DNA of 64,000 nucleotides from Streptomyces lacrimifluminis (GCF_014646095.1 NZ_BMMU01000006.1:248001-312000), one strand, 5' to 3'; shown: positions 1 through 8,475, counted from the first letter of the stretch. Notes: generated by a model from the sequence alone, not told the origin. A program made the numbers and translations.

Positions 1-2
1 GT

Positions 3-197
3 TCGACGACCTTCGACAGGGACGCCACCTACTGCGCCCGGGCCGGTTCGGCCGCCGGCTCGGTCAGCCTGGAGTCGTACAACTACCCCGGCCGCTACCT
101 CCGCCACTACAGCTACGAGCTGCGCATCGACCCCTACCAGGACAATGCCACCTTCCGCGCCGACAGTTCCTTCAGGGCGGTCGCTCCCTGGACCTGA
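3..197 (+). CDS. C-terminal end of an AbfB (arabinose-binding) domain protein, partial
   Basis: This reading frame is open from the window edge to a TGA at 195-197, so only the last 64 residues are visible. It carries the repeat style of the arabinofuranosidase B (AbfB, CBM42) beta-trefoil domain: SLESYNYPGRYLRHYSYELR followed by a DATFRADSSF-like segment and a terminal APW. AbfB modules bind arabinose side chains of hemicellulose and usually sit at the C-terminus of secreted arabinofuranosidases or other glycoside hydrolases. The catalytic part lies left of the window, so the enzyme cannot be named. Confidence 0.75.
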   Translation, partial: STTFDRDATYCARAGSAAGSVSLESYNYPGRYLRHYSYELRIDPYQDNATFRADSSFRAVAPWT

Positions 198-299
198 TCA
201 CCTTCCCCCTCAAAACGCCGGGACTGCCTGCCGCAGGGGGAACGCAAGCCGGGCGGACGGGGCGGAGATCTCCGCCCCGTCTCGCAGGTGCCCCTGTGT

Positions 300-773
300 C
301 TACTTCTGCGCGCTGGGAATCCGCAGAGGGTCATGGGGCGCGTCGGGCTTGGCGGCGCTGAGCTGCTCGCCCAGTTCGCTCAGCTGCTTGCGGCCGAGAG
401 CGGAGCGCACCTGTGGGAACCAGTCCTGCTCTTCCTCCTTGACGTGGTGACGGACGTTCTCGATGAGGACGGCCATCTTGGCGTCGAAGCGTTCGTCCTG
501 GGGATCGAGGCTCGCCAGCTCGGACAGCATCCACAGCACGACGTGGTGCTCCTCGACGCTCTCCAGCACGTGGTCGGTGGTGTCCGGCACCGCCGCGCGG
601 GCGGCGGGGTAGAAGACCTTCTCCTCGATCCACGCGTGGACCGTCAGCTCCTCGATCACCTTGTCGGCGATCCTCCGCTTTGTCTTGTAGGCGCGGTCGC
701 CGGCTTTCTCGAACTCCTTGAACAGCTTCTCGACCGTCTGGTGGTCGTCCTTGAGCAGCACAATCGCGTCCAT
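300..773 (-). CDS. Hemerythrin HHE-domain protein
   Basis: This 157-residue protein is one hemerythrin-like four-helix bundle. The candidate di-iron ligands are in place: His11 (KDDH), His46 with Glu50/51 (HAWIEEKVFYP), His76/77 (EEHH) and His109/110 with Glu114 (HHVKEEEQDWFP). HHE proteins bind O2, NO or iron and act in the cytoplasm in redox sensing or storage; no partner domain is attached here. The gene stands alone with no flanking operon. A G-rich tract lies about 160 bp upstream of its start. Family assignment is firm; the ligand it senses is unknown. Confidence 0.9.
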   Translation of the reverse strand: MDAIVLLKDDHQTVEKLFKEFEKAGDRAYKTKRRIADKVIEELTVHAWIEEKVFYPAARAAVPDTTDHVLESVEEHHVVLWMLSELASLDPQDERFDAKMAVLIENVRHHVKEEEQDWFPQVRSALGRKQLSELGEQLSAAKPDAPHDPLRIPSAQK

Positions 774-935
774 TTGCTCTCCTTCGCCTCGTCCCGCATG
801 CCCTGTGGCACGCGGGGGTGCCTGTGTCGGAGAAATACCGAAAGATGCTCGGCTCCCACGCTCCGACTACCCCGAGCAGCGTGGCCGACCCGCCTGAAGC
901 GCACGATTCACCACGTTCGGCCGTGCCTGGCGACA

Positions 936-957
936 GGGGCTGGGGGTGGGGGTGGGG
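936..957 (+). other. G-quadruplex-prone tract
   Basis: Four G runs (4, 5, 5 and 4 bases) are separated by only 2, 1 and 1 bases. This satisfies the usual G4 rule with very short loops. It lies upstream of the divergently read hemerythrin gene. A structural role is inference. Confidence 0.5.
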
Positions 958-1544
958 AAAGTCGTACGGGCGGTCGCCCACTGAAGGTTCGGACTCGCCC
1001 GGCAAGCCGCCGCACGTGCTGGTCGGCGGGCATCAGCTCGGGGGCGTCGCAGTGGAGGACTGCGGTGCGGGACGGTTCGACAGGCCTCGATGTGCGAACG
1101 GGCTCTGGCCCTGGCGGACGTTCCACGGGGGCGAGTCCGCCCGGGCCGTGTTCCTCGCACGCCGGGAAGTGTCCGAAGTCGGGCATTGCCTCACCACGTG
1201 GAGCGGTGTGGCGGCGGTTCGGGGAACGCGCTCCGAGTGCCCCGGTGAGCCGAGGGCCTAACAGAGGTGTGTGGGGCGCCCGAAGTGATCGGGGAGGGCC
1301 TGGTGACACGGGCCACGGGCGGGCCGAGGGCCTGCGGCCTCGCCGTACTCCTCGCACTCGAACGACGTCTCGTGGCACGTCATGACGGCCTCTCGCGAAC
1401 AGCGGCCCCTGCCCGGCAGAGCGCCTGACGCCGATGCAAATGGCGTCGGCTGTCGGCTTCGAGGTGCTGCGCGGGGTCTCCTGGCACACCGACATCAAAC
1501 TGCGTGCGGTCGTGGAAGCTCTGATCGGATGGGCGTTGGGCCGA

Positions 1545-1568
1545 CCGAAGCCGAAGCCGAAGCCGAAG
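1545..1568 (+). repeat. Tandem hexamer (CCGAAG)x4
   Basis: Four exact copies of CCGAAG in a row. In one + frame they encode a Lys-Pro repeat; in the region as a whole no gene is certain. Confidence 0.85.
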
Positions 1569-1654
1569 TTGGAGCCGCCGGGCTGGGAACTGGACGCCGC
1601 AGTACAGCGGCGCTCGCGACACCAGGATGGCCCGGACGGCTCCGGGTAGGAACG

Positions 1655-2023
1655 TCAGAGGTTCAGGGCCTGCTCGACATGGGGATGGCACCCGATGAGC
1701 GCGTCGACGCCGACGATGTGCAGCACGTGGAGGACGGGCCCCTGGGCGCCGGCGATGCGCAGCCACCCCTGAGTGCCGCTCACGGCTCGGCGGGCGGCGA
1801 TGAGGACGTTGATGCCGCTGGAGTCCATGAAGGTCACGTCACTGAGGTCCACCACGATCCGCACAGGCGCCGTCGCGTGGTTCTCAGACAGCAGCGCTTC
1901 CTGGAAGACGCCCTTGACCTGGTGATCGATCTCGCCCCGCAGGGTGACGACACGGACGCCGTCCAGCACGCGGTGCTCCACCGACAGCCTCTCCGGCCGG
2001 CCTGCTTGCTCGATGTTGCTCAC
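1655..2023 (-). CDS. Anti-sigma factor antagonist (STAS domain)
   Basis: This 122-residue single STAS domain belongs to the SpoIIAA/RsbV type. The signature DLSDVTFMDSSGINVLIAA (59-77) contains the Ser pair (68/69) that is phosphorylated by a cognate anti-sigma kinase; unphosphorylated, the protein would sequester that kinase and free a sigma factor. I chose the GTG at 2023 because GAGGGA lies just before it. An earlier in-frame ATG would add 33 residues of non-STAS sequence. It is divergent from an HATPase anti-sigma protein at 2179, so the two are probably a partner-switching pair. Known Streptomyces genomes carry many such pairs, and the sigma factor is not in view. Confidence 0.87.
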   Translation of the reverse strand: MSNIEQAGRPERLSVEHRVLDGVRVVTLRGEIDHQVKGVFQEALLSENHATAPVRIVVDLSDVTFMDSSGINVLIAARRAVSGTQGWLRIAGAQGPVLHVLHIVGVDALIGCHPHVEQALNL

Positions 2024-2178
2024 CGTTCCCTCGGCTGCGCTCGCGCTGTCCCGGGTCGGGGCGCGCAGGTGATTCTGCCCCACGGTCCCGGTCGGATGCA
2101 CTCGCCGGGCTGGGCCGTACAACTTGCCTCTGCCATGTATGCCAGGAGGGTGGGTAGTCGCGCGCTCATGGACAGCAA

Positions 2179-2658
2179 ATGAGTGCGACGCCAGTGGGAT
2201 CCGATGTCGACGATGACGGCTGTACCAGTCCGGACAGGCACCTGATGCGCGCCGGTTACGCCCTGGACGGAGAGGACGGCTGCATCGCCGACGCCCGTCA
2301 TCACGCCGCTGCCTTCCTCGACCAGGCCCACGCCGTTCATCACCTGCCGGTATCCGATCGTGCGAGGGAGCTGACCCGGCTGGTGGTCAGCGAGCTGGTC
2401 ACCAACGCCCTCAAGTACGCTCCCGGCCCCGTCCTGATGGAGCTGCGCATCGACGCCCACGCCGTGGACGTCGTCGTGTGGGACAGCGACCCCACCGTTC
2501 CCGCGGCCCGGGCCTCCGATCCCGACAGGGTCGGCCAGCACGGGCTGGAGATCGTCAAGGCCGTCACCGAGGCGCTCTTCACCGAGCAGGAACCGGTCGG
2601 CAAGCGCATCACGGCCCGCATCGCCCTGCTCGAACCGCCTCTCGTGCGAGGCACCTGA
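2179..2658 (+). CDS. Anti-sigma-factor-like ATP-binding protein (HATPase_c_2)
   Basis: This 159-residue protein has a GHKL ATPase fold of the RsbW/SpoIIAB type: N-box SELVTNALKYAPG (71-83), G1-like WDSD (101-104) and GQHGLEIV (119-126). Such proteins bind a sigma factor or phosphorylate a STAS antagonist. The first 30 residues are poorly conserved in style, and ATG at 2244 is an alternative start because the ribosome binding site for 2179 is weak. Its divergent neighbour at 1655-2023 is a STAS protein, the expected substrate. The partnership is inferred from context. Confidence 0.83.
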   Translation: MSATPVGSDVDDDGCTSPDRHLMRAGYALDGEDGCIADARHHAAAFLDQAHAVHHLPVSDRARELTRLVVSELVTNALKYAPGPVLMELRIDAHAVDVVVWDSDPTVPAARASDPDRVGQHGLEIVKAVTEALFTEQEPVGKRITARIALLEPPLVRGT

Positions 2659-2673
2659 AACGCCGGCAGCGGG

Positions 2674-2925
2674 CGGCGGCTCCGAAGGAAGACCTCCACG
2701 CGCTGCGGCACACCTGTGCCTCGCTCATGCTGAAGGCGGAGAGCCCGTCGTGACCTTGGCGCGGTGGCTCGGGCACTTCTCGCCCGCGATCACCCTTGGT
2801 TACTATGTTCACTTCATGCCGGAGGCCGGAAGGCGAGGGGCGAACCGCCATCGACGGACTGCTCGGGAAGCGGGGAGAACCGCATGCCGGCCGTGGGCCG
2901 CTGGCGGGCGATTCGCGCTACCGCA
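2674..2925 (+). pseudogene. Decayed tyrosine recombinase (integrase) C-terminus
   Basis: Three frames together read as the C-terminal catalytic part of an actinomycete phage/ICE-type integrase. The first is LHALRHTCASLMLKA (frame of 2691), holding the HxxR box. After a frameshift near 2745 comes VTLARWLGHFSPAITLGYYVH, with the second His/Trp box and the Tyr nucleophile region. After another shift near 2833 comes EGRTAIDGLLG. The N-terminal half is absent. It is the footprint of a former integrated element; no attachment repeat was identified here. Confidence 0.8.
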
Positions 2926-2980
2926 CCCGTCCCCTCGTGGTCGTGCATTTCAAGGTTGAGAAGACGGGCGGCCTGGGAAA

Positions 2981-3895
2981 ATGCTGAAAAAGGTCACTGT
3001 GACCCGCTACATCACGCCCCTGCGTGAGGGTGGTTCGCTGCCCGGACTCGTCGAGGCCGACGATCTCGGCACGTACGTCGTGAAGTTCACCGGCTCGGCG
3101 CAGGGCCGCAAGGCGCTGGTCGCCGAGGTGGTCGTCGGTGAACTCGCACGCGCTCTGGGGCTGCGCTTCCCCGAGCTGGTCCTCGTCCACTTCGACCCGG
3201 CCACCGGCGCCGACGAGCCCCACCAGGAGGTCCAGGACCTGCTGCACGCCAGTGCCGGCCTCAACCTGGGCATGGACTACCTGCCGGGCGCGAAGGACCT
3301 CACCCCTCAGGCGGCGGCCTCGTTCGACGTCGATCCCCTGGAGGCGGGCCGGATCGTCTGGCTGGACGCCCTCACCGTCAACGTGGACCGTACGACGCAC
3401 AGCTCCAACCTGATGGTCTGGCCCACGTTCGGCATCGCACCGCCGCGCCTGTGGCTGATCGACCACGGCGCCGCCCTCGTCTTCCACCACAGGTGGGACC
3501 TGTCGGCACCGGAGAAGACGTACGACTTCCGCCGCCACGCCCTCGGCCGCTACGCCCCGGACACCCGGGCCGCCGACGCCGAACTGGCGCCCCGCGTGAC
3601 GGAGCGGCTGCTGCGCGAGGTGCTGGCCGAGGTGCCGGACGCCTGGCTGGAGGTCGAGGCGGGCTTCACGACCCCCGACGAGGTCCGGGACGCCTACGTG
3701 TCGTACCTCCACGCGCGTGTACGCGCGTCCGCGTCCTGGTTGCCCATCGATTTCCCCGGCCGCGAGGAACTGGCGGCGGAGGACGCCCAACGCGCGGCGA
3801 AGACACGGCGGGACCGGCCGAACTGGCTCAAGCGGGTCCCTGACCTGCACGGCAAACCGGCGGCGGAACAGGATTGGTCGGTGCATCTCGGATGA
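2981..3895 (+). CDS. HipA-like kinase domain protein
   Basis: This 304-residue protein matches the stand-alone HipA-like kinase family, not the HipBA toxin pair. A candidate nucleotide-contacting Lys is at 35 (TYVVKFTG). A catalytic-loop-like WLDALTVNVDRTTHSSNLMVW (127-147) carries Asp129, Asp136 and Asn143, and a metal-binding-like IDHG is at 160-163. No HipB-type antitoxin lies upstream. Instead the gene overlaps by ATGA a small CXXC protein, so the two are translationally coupled. The substrate is unknown. The start ATG follows a GGGAAA run. Confidence 0.78.
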   Translation: MLKKVTVTRYITPLREGGSLPGLVEADDLGTYVVKFTGSAQGRKALVAEVVVGELARALGLRFPELVLVHFDPATGADEPHQEVQDLLHASAGLNLGMDYLPGAKDLTPQAAASFDVDPLEAGRIVWLDALTVNVDRTTHSSNLMVWPTFGIAPPRLWLIDHGAALVFHHRWDLSAPEKTYDFRRHALGRYAPDTRAADAELAPRVTERLLREVLAEVPDAWLEVEAGFTTPDEVRDAYVSYLHARVRASASWLPIDFPGREELAAEDAQRAAKTRRDRPNWLKRVPDLHGKPAAEQDWSVHLG

Positions 3896-4197
3896 CGGAC
3901 ACACAGACGGTGAAGATCGAGGCGGACGCCGTCCACCGGGTGGTGATCGAGTACTGCACCCAGTGCCGCTGGCTGCCCCGTGCCGCCTGGCTGGCGCAGG
4001 AACTCCTCACGACCTTCGAGACCGAGCTGACGGAACTGTCCCTGAAGCCCGGCACCGGGGGCGTCTTCGTCGTACGCGTGAACGACGAGGTGGTGTGGGA
4101 CCGGCGCGAGCAGGGCTTCCCCGAGCCGACGGCGGTGAAACGGCTCGTACGCGACCGAGTGGCCCCGGACAAGTCCCTGGGCCACTCGGAGAAGTAG
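3892..4197 (+). CDS. Small CXXC protein, SelT/SelW/Rdx-like
   Basis: This 101-residue protein has a CTQC motif (Cys22, Cys25) after the first beta strand and a central GTGGVFVVRVNDEVVWDRREQGFPE segment, as in the thioredoxin-like Rdx family (SelW/SelT/SelH relatives). These act in thiol redox reactions or as redox-linked adaptors. The ATG overlaps the stop of the HipA-like kinase gene (ATGA), which fixes the start and indicates coupled translation. A joint function with the kinase is inference. Confidence 0.72.
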   Translation: MTDTQTVKIEADAVHRVVIEYCTQCRWLPRAAWLAQELLTTFETELTELSLKPGTGGVFVVRVNDEVVWDRREQGFPEPTAVKRLVRDRVAPDKSLGHSEK

Positions 4198-4218
4198 CGA
4201 CTTCCGTACGGTGACCTG

Positions 4219-4390
4219 GGGCCTGTCGTTTGGAGCACGCCTGCGCCGCGGGGCGTGGTGCGCACTCCCCCAGAGGGGACCCCCATCGCGTCGACGCCCT
4301 CCTCCGCCTCGCAGTTGCACGCATTACGCCCCGCTCACCGGCAGACAATGGCGCCGCAACCGCAGTCAGCGTGACCCGAACGACAGACCC
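4219..4390. repeat. MITE-like segment with imperfect terminal inverted repeats
   Basis: The left end GGGCCTGTCGTTTGG (4219-4233) and the right end (4376-4390) are inverted copies matching at 13 of 15 positions, about 172 bp apart, with no coding potential between. It fills the space between two convergent genes, and its right end touches the malate synthase stop codon. A small non-autonomous insertion element is the likeliest reading; no clear target-site duplication was seen. Confidence 0.45.
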
Positions 4391-6012
4391 TAGCCCTTGA
4401 GCTGCTCGTACGCCGGAAGGGTCAGGAAGTCCGCGTAGTTGTCGTCGAGGGCGACGGTGAGCAGCAGATCGTGGGCCTGCTGCCAGTGGCCGGCGGTGAA
4501 AGCCTCGTCGCCGATCTCGGCGCGGATGTTCGCGAGTTCCTCGGCGGCGATCTCGCGGGCGAGCTCAGGGGTGGCTCGCTCGCCGTTCTCGAACTCGACA
4601 CCCGCGTTGATCCACTGCCAGATCTGCGAGCGGGAGATCTCGGCGGTGGCCGCGTCCTCCATGAGGTTGAAGATGGCGACCGCGCCGAGCCCGCGCAGCC
4701 ATGCCTCGATGTAACGGATGCCGACCTGCACGGCGTTGACCAGTCCGTCGTACGTCGGGTCGGCCTTGAGGGAGTCGACGGCGATCAGATCGGCGGCCTC
4801 GACGTGGACGTCCTCGCGGAGGCGGTCCTTCTGGTTCGGCCGGTCGCCGAGGACCGCGTCGAAGGAGGCCATCGCGATCGGGACGAGGTCGGGGTGCGCG
4901 ACCCAGGAGCCGTCGAAACCGTCGCCGGCCTCACGGTCCTTGTCGGCCTTGACCTTCTCGAAGGCGACCTTGTTGACCTCCTCGTCGCGCCGGGACGGGA
5001 TGAACGCCGCCATACCGCCGATCGCGTGCGCGCCCCGCTTGTGGCAGGTGCGGACAAGGAGTTCGGTGTAGGCGCGCATGAACGGGGCTGTCATCGTCAC
5101 GGCGTTGCGGTCCGGGAGGACGAACTTGGCGCCGCCGTCACGGAAGTTCTTGACGATGGAGAACAGGTAGTCCCAGCGGCCCGCGTTCAACCCCGAGGCG
5201 TGGTCGCGGAGTTCGTAGAGGATCTCCTCCATCTCGTACGCGGCCGTGATCGTCTCGATGAGAACGGTCGCGCGGACGGTGCCCTGCGGGATGCCGACGT
5301 AGTCCTGCGCGAAGACGAACACGTCGTTCCACAGGCGGGCTTCGAGGTGCGACTCGGTCTTGGGGAGATAGAAGTACGGGCCCTTGCCGAGATCGAGCAG
5401 ACGCTGCGCGTTGTGGAAGAAGTAGAGACCGAAGTCGACGAGGGCGCCGGGCACCTGTTCCCCGTCGAGCTGGAGGTGGCGCTCGTTCAGATGCCAGCCG
5501 CGGGGGCGCATGACGACGGTCGCGAGTTCGGCATCGGCCTTGAGGGCGTACGACTTGCCGCTCTTCGGGTCGGTGAAGTCGATGTTCCGGGTGTAGGCGT
5601 CGGCCAGGTTGACCTGCCCGAGGACCACGTTCTCCCAGGTCGGCGCGGAAGCGTCCTCGAAGTCCGCCAGCCAGATCTTCGCGCCCGAGTTGAGGGCGTT
5701 GACCGTCATCCTGCGGTCGGTCGGGCCGGTGATCTCGACGCGCCGGTCGTTGAGGGCCTCAGGAGAGGGGGCGACCCGCCAGGAGTCGTCGGCGCGGATC
5801 GCGGCCGTCTCGGGGAGGAAGTCGAGGGTCGAGGTGCGGGCGATCTCGGCGCGGCGCGCCGCACGGCGCGCGAGGAGCTCGTCACGCCGGGGTGTGAACC
5901 GCCGGTGCAGTTCGGCCACGAAGGCCAGCGCCGCGTCGGTGAGCACCTCCTCCTGCCGGGGCAGGGGCTCGGCGTCGACGATGGCCAGCGGGGACGGCGC
6001 TGGTGCGGACAT
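4390..6012 (-). CDS. aceB: Malate synthase A
   Basis: This 540-residue protein condenses glyoxylate and acetyl-CoA to malate in the cytoplasm. The family signature [16 protein letters not shown] is present, and the length is typical of the A isoform. The ribosome binding site AAGGAAG precedes the ATG. In Streptomyces coelicolor a malate synthase beside the allantoin genes is known to be controlled with them, because ureide breakdown releases glyoxylate. Here the gene lies 1.4 kb from an IclR regulator and 2.5 kb from allantoinase. A TTCC-N7-GGAA site 82 bp upstream of its start matches sites before allantoinase. No isocitrate lyase gene is nearby, which supports a role in ureide use. Confidence 0.97.
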   Translation of the reverse strand: MSAPAPSPLAIVDAEPLPRQEEVLTDAALAFVAELHRRFTPRRDELLARRAARRAEIARTSTLDFLPETAAIRADDSWRVAPSPEALNDRRVEITGPTDRRMTVNALNSGAKIWLADFEDASAPTWENVVLGQVNLADAYTRNIDFTDPKSGKSYALKADAELATVVMRPRGWHLNERHLQLDGEQVPGALVDFGLYFFHNAQRLLDLGKGPYFYLPKTESHLEARLWNDVFVFAQDYVGIPQGTVRATVLIETITAAYEMEEILYELRDHASGLNAGRWDYLFSIVKNFRDGGAKFVLPDRNAVTMTAPFMRAYTELLVRTCHKRGAHAIGGMAAFIPSRRDEEVNKVAFEKVKADKDREAGDGFDGSWVAHPDLVPIAMASFDAVLGDRPNQKDRLREDVHVEAADLIAVDSLKADPTYDGLVNAVQVGIRYIEAWLRGLGAVAIFNLMEDAATAEISRSQIWQWINAGVEFENGERATPELAREIAAEELANIRAEIGDEAFTAGHWQQAHDLLLTVALDDNYADFLTLPAYEQLKG

Positions 6013-6093
6013 GAGCGGTCACTTCCTTCAGCGGGCTGATGTGGGCTGCTGTGAGCTGCCTGGCACGGATGTTTCTGATCTGTGGATGCTAGT

Positions 6094-6108
6094 TTCCTCA
6101 TCGTGGAA
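6094..6108. promoter_or_regulatory. Candidate AllR-type operator before aceB
   Basis: TTCC-TCATCGT-GGAA, flanked on the malate synthase side by TTGAA (read on the minus strand as TTGAACTTCC). It shares spacing and flanks with the sites at 8416-8430 and 8297-8311. Operator function is inferred. Confidence 0.6.
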
Positions 6109-6153
6109 GTTCAATAATTTGTTGACGTCGAGATTCTTCGTGGCGAGCGGCCC

Positions 6154-6753
6154 CTACGTCAGGCGGTCCAGGTCGGATGGCGTGTCGATGTCGTACGGCT
6201 GCCCCACATCACCGCACTCGACAAGTGTGATCGCGTCGTCGTGGACCCTGAGATAGTCACGGGCGCCACGGTCACCTGCCGCTGCCGCCGCGACTCCCGC
6301 CCAGTGGGCGGCGCCGAACAGCACCGGATGCCCACGCCTTCCGTCGTACGAGGCCGCCGCGAGGGACTCCCCGGAGGTGTACGCGGCCAGGACGCGGGCC
6401 ATGGCCCGCGTACCGATGCCCGGCTGGTCGACGAGCGAGACGAGGACCGCCCGGGCCCCGGTGTCGCTCAGGGACGCCAGCCCGGCCCGCAGCGAGGACC
6501 CCATGCCCTCCGCCCACTCCGGGTTGTCCACCAGGACGCACCCGGGCAGGTCCGCCCGCTTCCGTACGTCGTCGGCCCGCGCCCCGAGGACGACATGGAC
6601 CGGGGAGCAGCCCGCCGTGCGCAGAGCGTCGGCCGCGCGTTCGACGAGAAGACGGCCGTGGTGTTCGAGCAGGGCCTTGGGTCGGCCGCCGAGCCGCCGC
6701 CCGCCGCCTGCCGCGAGCAACAGCCCTGCCACCTGGTCCGGTTTCACCGTCAT
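6154..6753 (-). CDS. MobA-like nucleotidyltransferase
   Basis: This 199-residue protein opens with the NTP-transferase loop GLLLAAGGGRRLGGRPKALLE (10-30) and continues with a VLVDNPEWAEGMGSSLRAGL segment and a VDQPG metal-site motif. This is the MobA/MocA type, which attaches CMP or GMP to molybdopterin. Sitting between malate synthase and the allantoin regulator, it could mature the cofactor of xanthine dehydrogenase, which feeds urate and then allantoin into this pathway. That role is inference from context; the family is firm. Confidence 0.85.
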   Translation of the reverse strand: MTVKPDQVAGLLLAAGGGRRLGGRPKALLEHHGRLLVERAADALRTAGCSPVHVVLGARADDVRKRADLPGCVLVDNPEWAEGMGSSLRAGLASLSDTGARAVLVSLVDQPGIGTRAMARVLAAYTSGESLAAASYDGRRGHPVLFGAAHWAGVAAAAAGDRGARDYLRVHDDAITLVECGDVGQPYDIDTPSDLDRLT

Positions 6754-6920
6754 GCCTCCTGCATACCTGAACCGGAGCCGGACCGGCGGTGTTCCTGGGC
6801 CGAATTTCGGTCCTTGGTGTGGCGCCTGTCGCGTGGGTGGCGTTTACTGTCCCGCGTCCCCGGCGCCCGACCAGCGCAACGGGGGCGTGCGGGACGCGCG
6901 TGGGGGCCAGTGGGGGAGCT

Positions 6921-7235
6921 GTGTTGCGGAGCTTGGGACAGAGGTCGGTGGCCGGCAGCGACGAGGATCCTAGAGTGGCGGAGTTGCGGACCGCGGTGTC
7001 CCGGCTGCGCCGTGAACTCGCCGCGCATCCGGCCGAGTTCCCCGACCGTGGCATAGCCGAGGACGAACTGGCGTGCCTGGCCGCGATGGCGATCACCGGC
7101 AACCCCGAAGTCCCGCGTCTGCGCCGCTCGTTACTCCTGATCGCCGGTGCGATCGGCTCGGTCAGCGCACTCGCCCGGGGCCTGTCGGACGTCCGTGCCG
7201 CCGTGGACCTGTTCGGGAAACCACCGCGCCGCTGA
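6921..7235 (+). CDS. Small conserved actinobacterial protein (probably DUF5955)
   Basis: This protein of about 104 residues is charged at the N-terminus (DEDPRVAELRTAVSRLRRELAAH) and has a hydrophobic stretch LRRSLLLIAGAIGSVSALARGLSDVRAAVDLF near the C-terminus. The GTG at 6921 follows a GGGGAG run; GTG at 6948 is a possible shorter start. I recognise it as a conserved Streptomyces protein of unknown function. No operon partner is close. Confidence 0.75.
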   Translation: MLRSLGQRSVAGSDEDPRVAELRTAVSRLRRELAAHPAEFPDRGIAEDELACLAAMAITGNPEVPRLRRSLLLIAGAIGSVSALARGLSDVRAAVDLFGKPPRR

Positions 7236-7388
7236 GTGCTCCGCCGGATCCGCGGTTCTGATTCCGCCGACCTCACTGCCGCCGGCCGCGCCCGTACGGC
7301 GAGTGGCATGTCGACACGGCCCCGCGCCCCCTCCGGGACGCTGTACCGCGCCGGACCTCACCGATCTCCCTGCCGCGACGGCCGGAGG

Positions 7389-8195
7389 TCAGTGCGCGGG
7401 GCTGCCCGAGCTGGCCAGTGCCACCGACAGCTCGGCCGCGACCTGCTTCAGCACGGGCACGATCCTCTCCGTCGCCTCCTCGGTGACCCGGCCCGCCGGG
7501 CCCGAGATCGAGATGGCGGCGGCGGTGGGGGAGTCGGGGACGGAGACCGCGAGACAGCGGACACCGATCTCCTGCTCGTTGTCGTCGACCGCGTAACCCA
7601 GGCGCCGCACGTCCTCCAGGGCGGCAAGGAAGCCTTCCGGGGTGGTGAGAGTCTTCTCCGTCGCGGCCGGCATGCCCGTACGGGCGAGCAGGGAGCGCAC
7701 CTGGTCCGGCGGGATGTCGGCGAGCAGTGCCTTGCCGACGCCGGTGGAGTGCGGCAGGACGCGCCGGCCCACCTCCGTGAACATGCGCATCGAGTGCTTG
7801 GACGGAACCTGCGCCACGTACACGATCTCGTCGCCGTCCAGGAGTGCCATGTTCGCCGTCTCGCCGGTCTCCTCGACCAGCCTGGCCAGATAGGGGCGGG
7901 CCCAGGTTCCGAGCAGCCGGGAGGAGGACTCGCCGAGGCGGATCAGGCGTGGGCCCAGCGCGTACCGGCGGTTGGGCTGCTGACGTACGTAACCGCAGGA
8001 AACGAGCGTGCGCACGAGCCGGTGGATGGTGGGCAGCGGCAGCCCGCTGCTCACGGACAGTTCGCTGAGGCCGACTTCACCGCCCGCGTCCGCCATGCGC
8101 TCCAGCAGATCGAAGGCACGCTCCAGGGACTGGACGCCGCCGCTGGCGGCGTTGGGTTTTGCGGCGTCGGTGGAGCTGGCGCTGGGCGTCGGCAC
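7389..8195 (-). CDS. allR: IclR-family regulator, AllR type
   Basis: This 268-residue protein has an N-terminal winged helix (LSELSVSSGLPLPTIHRLVRTLVSCGYV, about 43-70) and the C-terminal IclR effector domain (VPSKHSMRMFTEVGRRVLPHSTGVGKALLA). The position next to and divergent from allantoinase, with malate synthase on the other side, matches the AllR repressor of S. coelicolor, which known work ties to allantoate and glyoxylate metabolism. Two TTCC-N7-GGAA sites lie in the divergent promoter region. The symbol rests on synteny and family, not on binding data. Confidence 0.88.
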   Translation of the reverse strand: MPTPSASSTDAAKPNAASGGVQSLERAFDLLERMADAGGEVGLSELSVSSGLPLPTIHRLVRTLVSCGYVRQQPNRRYALGPRLIRLGESSSRLLGTWARPYLARLVEETGETANMALLDGDEIVYVAQVPSKHSMRMFTEVGRRVLPHSTGVGKALLADIPPDQVRSLLARTGMPAATEKTLTTPEGFLAALEDVRRLGYAVDDNEQEIGVRCLAVSVPDSPTAAAISISGPAGRVTEEATERIVPVLKQVAAELSVALASSGSPAH

Positions 8196-8296
8196 GGCGC
8201 GGTCCTTTCACTGCTGACAGGCGATGGTGCAGCCTACCGGGCGGTCGCTTGACGGTCTGCTGGCGTATGGCTACGTTCTGTTTTCCGGAACTCTAA

Positions 8297-8311
8297 TTCC
8301 GTCTTGTGGAA
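8297..8311. promoter_or_regulatory. Candidate AllR-type operator (regulator-proximal)
   Basis: TTCC-GTCTTGT-GGAA in the region between the divergent allR and allB genes, with AA before the left half. Same 15-bp architecture as the sites at 6094 and 8416. It probably serves autoregulation. Confidence 0.55.
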
Positions 8312-8415
8312 ACATCCAGGTTGCCGCCCCGGTTGGCGTCGGGCCGGGCGGGTCGGCAGGGTGGCTCTTGACGGTGCGAGGCCGTCGGTGAAGACTCCTT
8401 CAACAGAAAGTTGAA

Positions 8416-8430
8416 TTCCGTTACGTGGAA
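8416..8430. promoter_or_regulatory. Candidate AllR-type operator before allB
   Basis: TTCC-GTTACGT-GGAA, 45 bp before the allantoinase start. The flanks extend the symmetry to GTTGAATTCC on the left and GGAAGTTAAC on the right. It is the most symmetric of the three sites. Confidence 0.6.
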
Positions 8431-8475
8431 GTTAACGGCGGGATTCGGTGACAGAGGTGACAGAAAGGGGTCCGG

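Larger units (their letters stand above)
774..1654. other. 880-bp stretch without a convincing gene
   Basis: No frame here gives a recognisable protein. It holds a G-tract cluster (936-957) and four tandem CCGAAG hexamers (1545-1568). An open frame at 1434-1649 (+) reads the hexamers as PKPKPKPK and has C/G-rich third positions, but it has no family I recognise and no clear ribosome binding site. It may be decayed coding DNA. Confidence 0.4.

Noticed and set aside
1434..1649. 71-residue frame with a Lys-Pro repeat
   Set aside because: Plausible codon bias, but no family, no ribosome binding site and a repeat-driven composition, so it is not called as a gene.
4471..6039. A 522-residue open frame on the + strand over malate synthase
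   Set aside because: It is the antisense shadow of aceB in GC-rich DNA; composition is Val/Asp/Gly-rich with no domain, and aceB has full family motifs.
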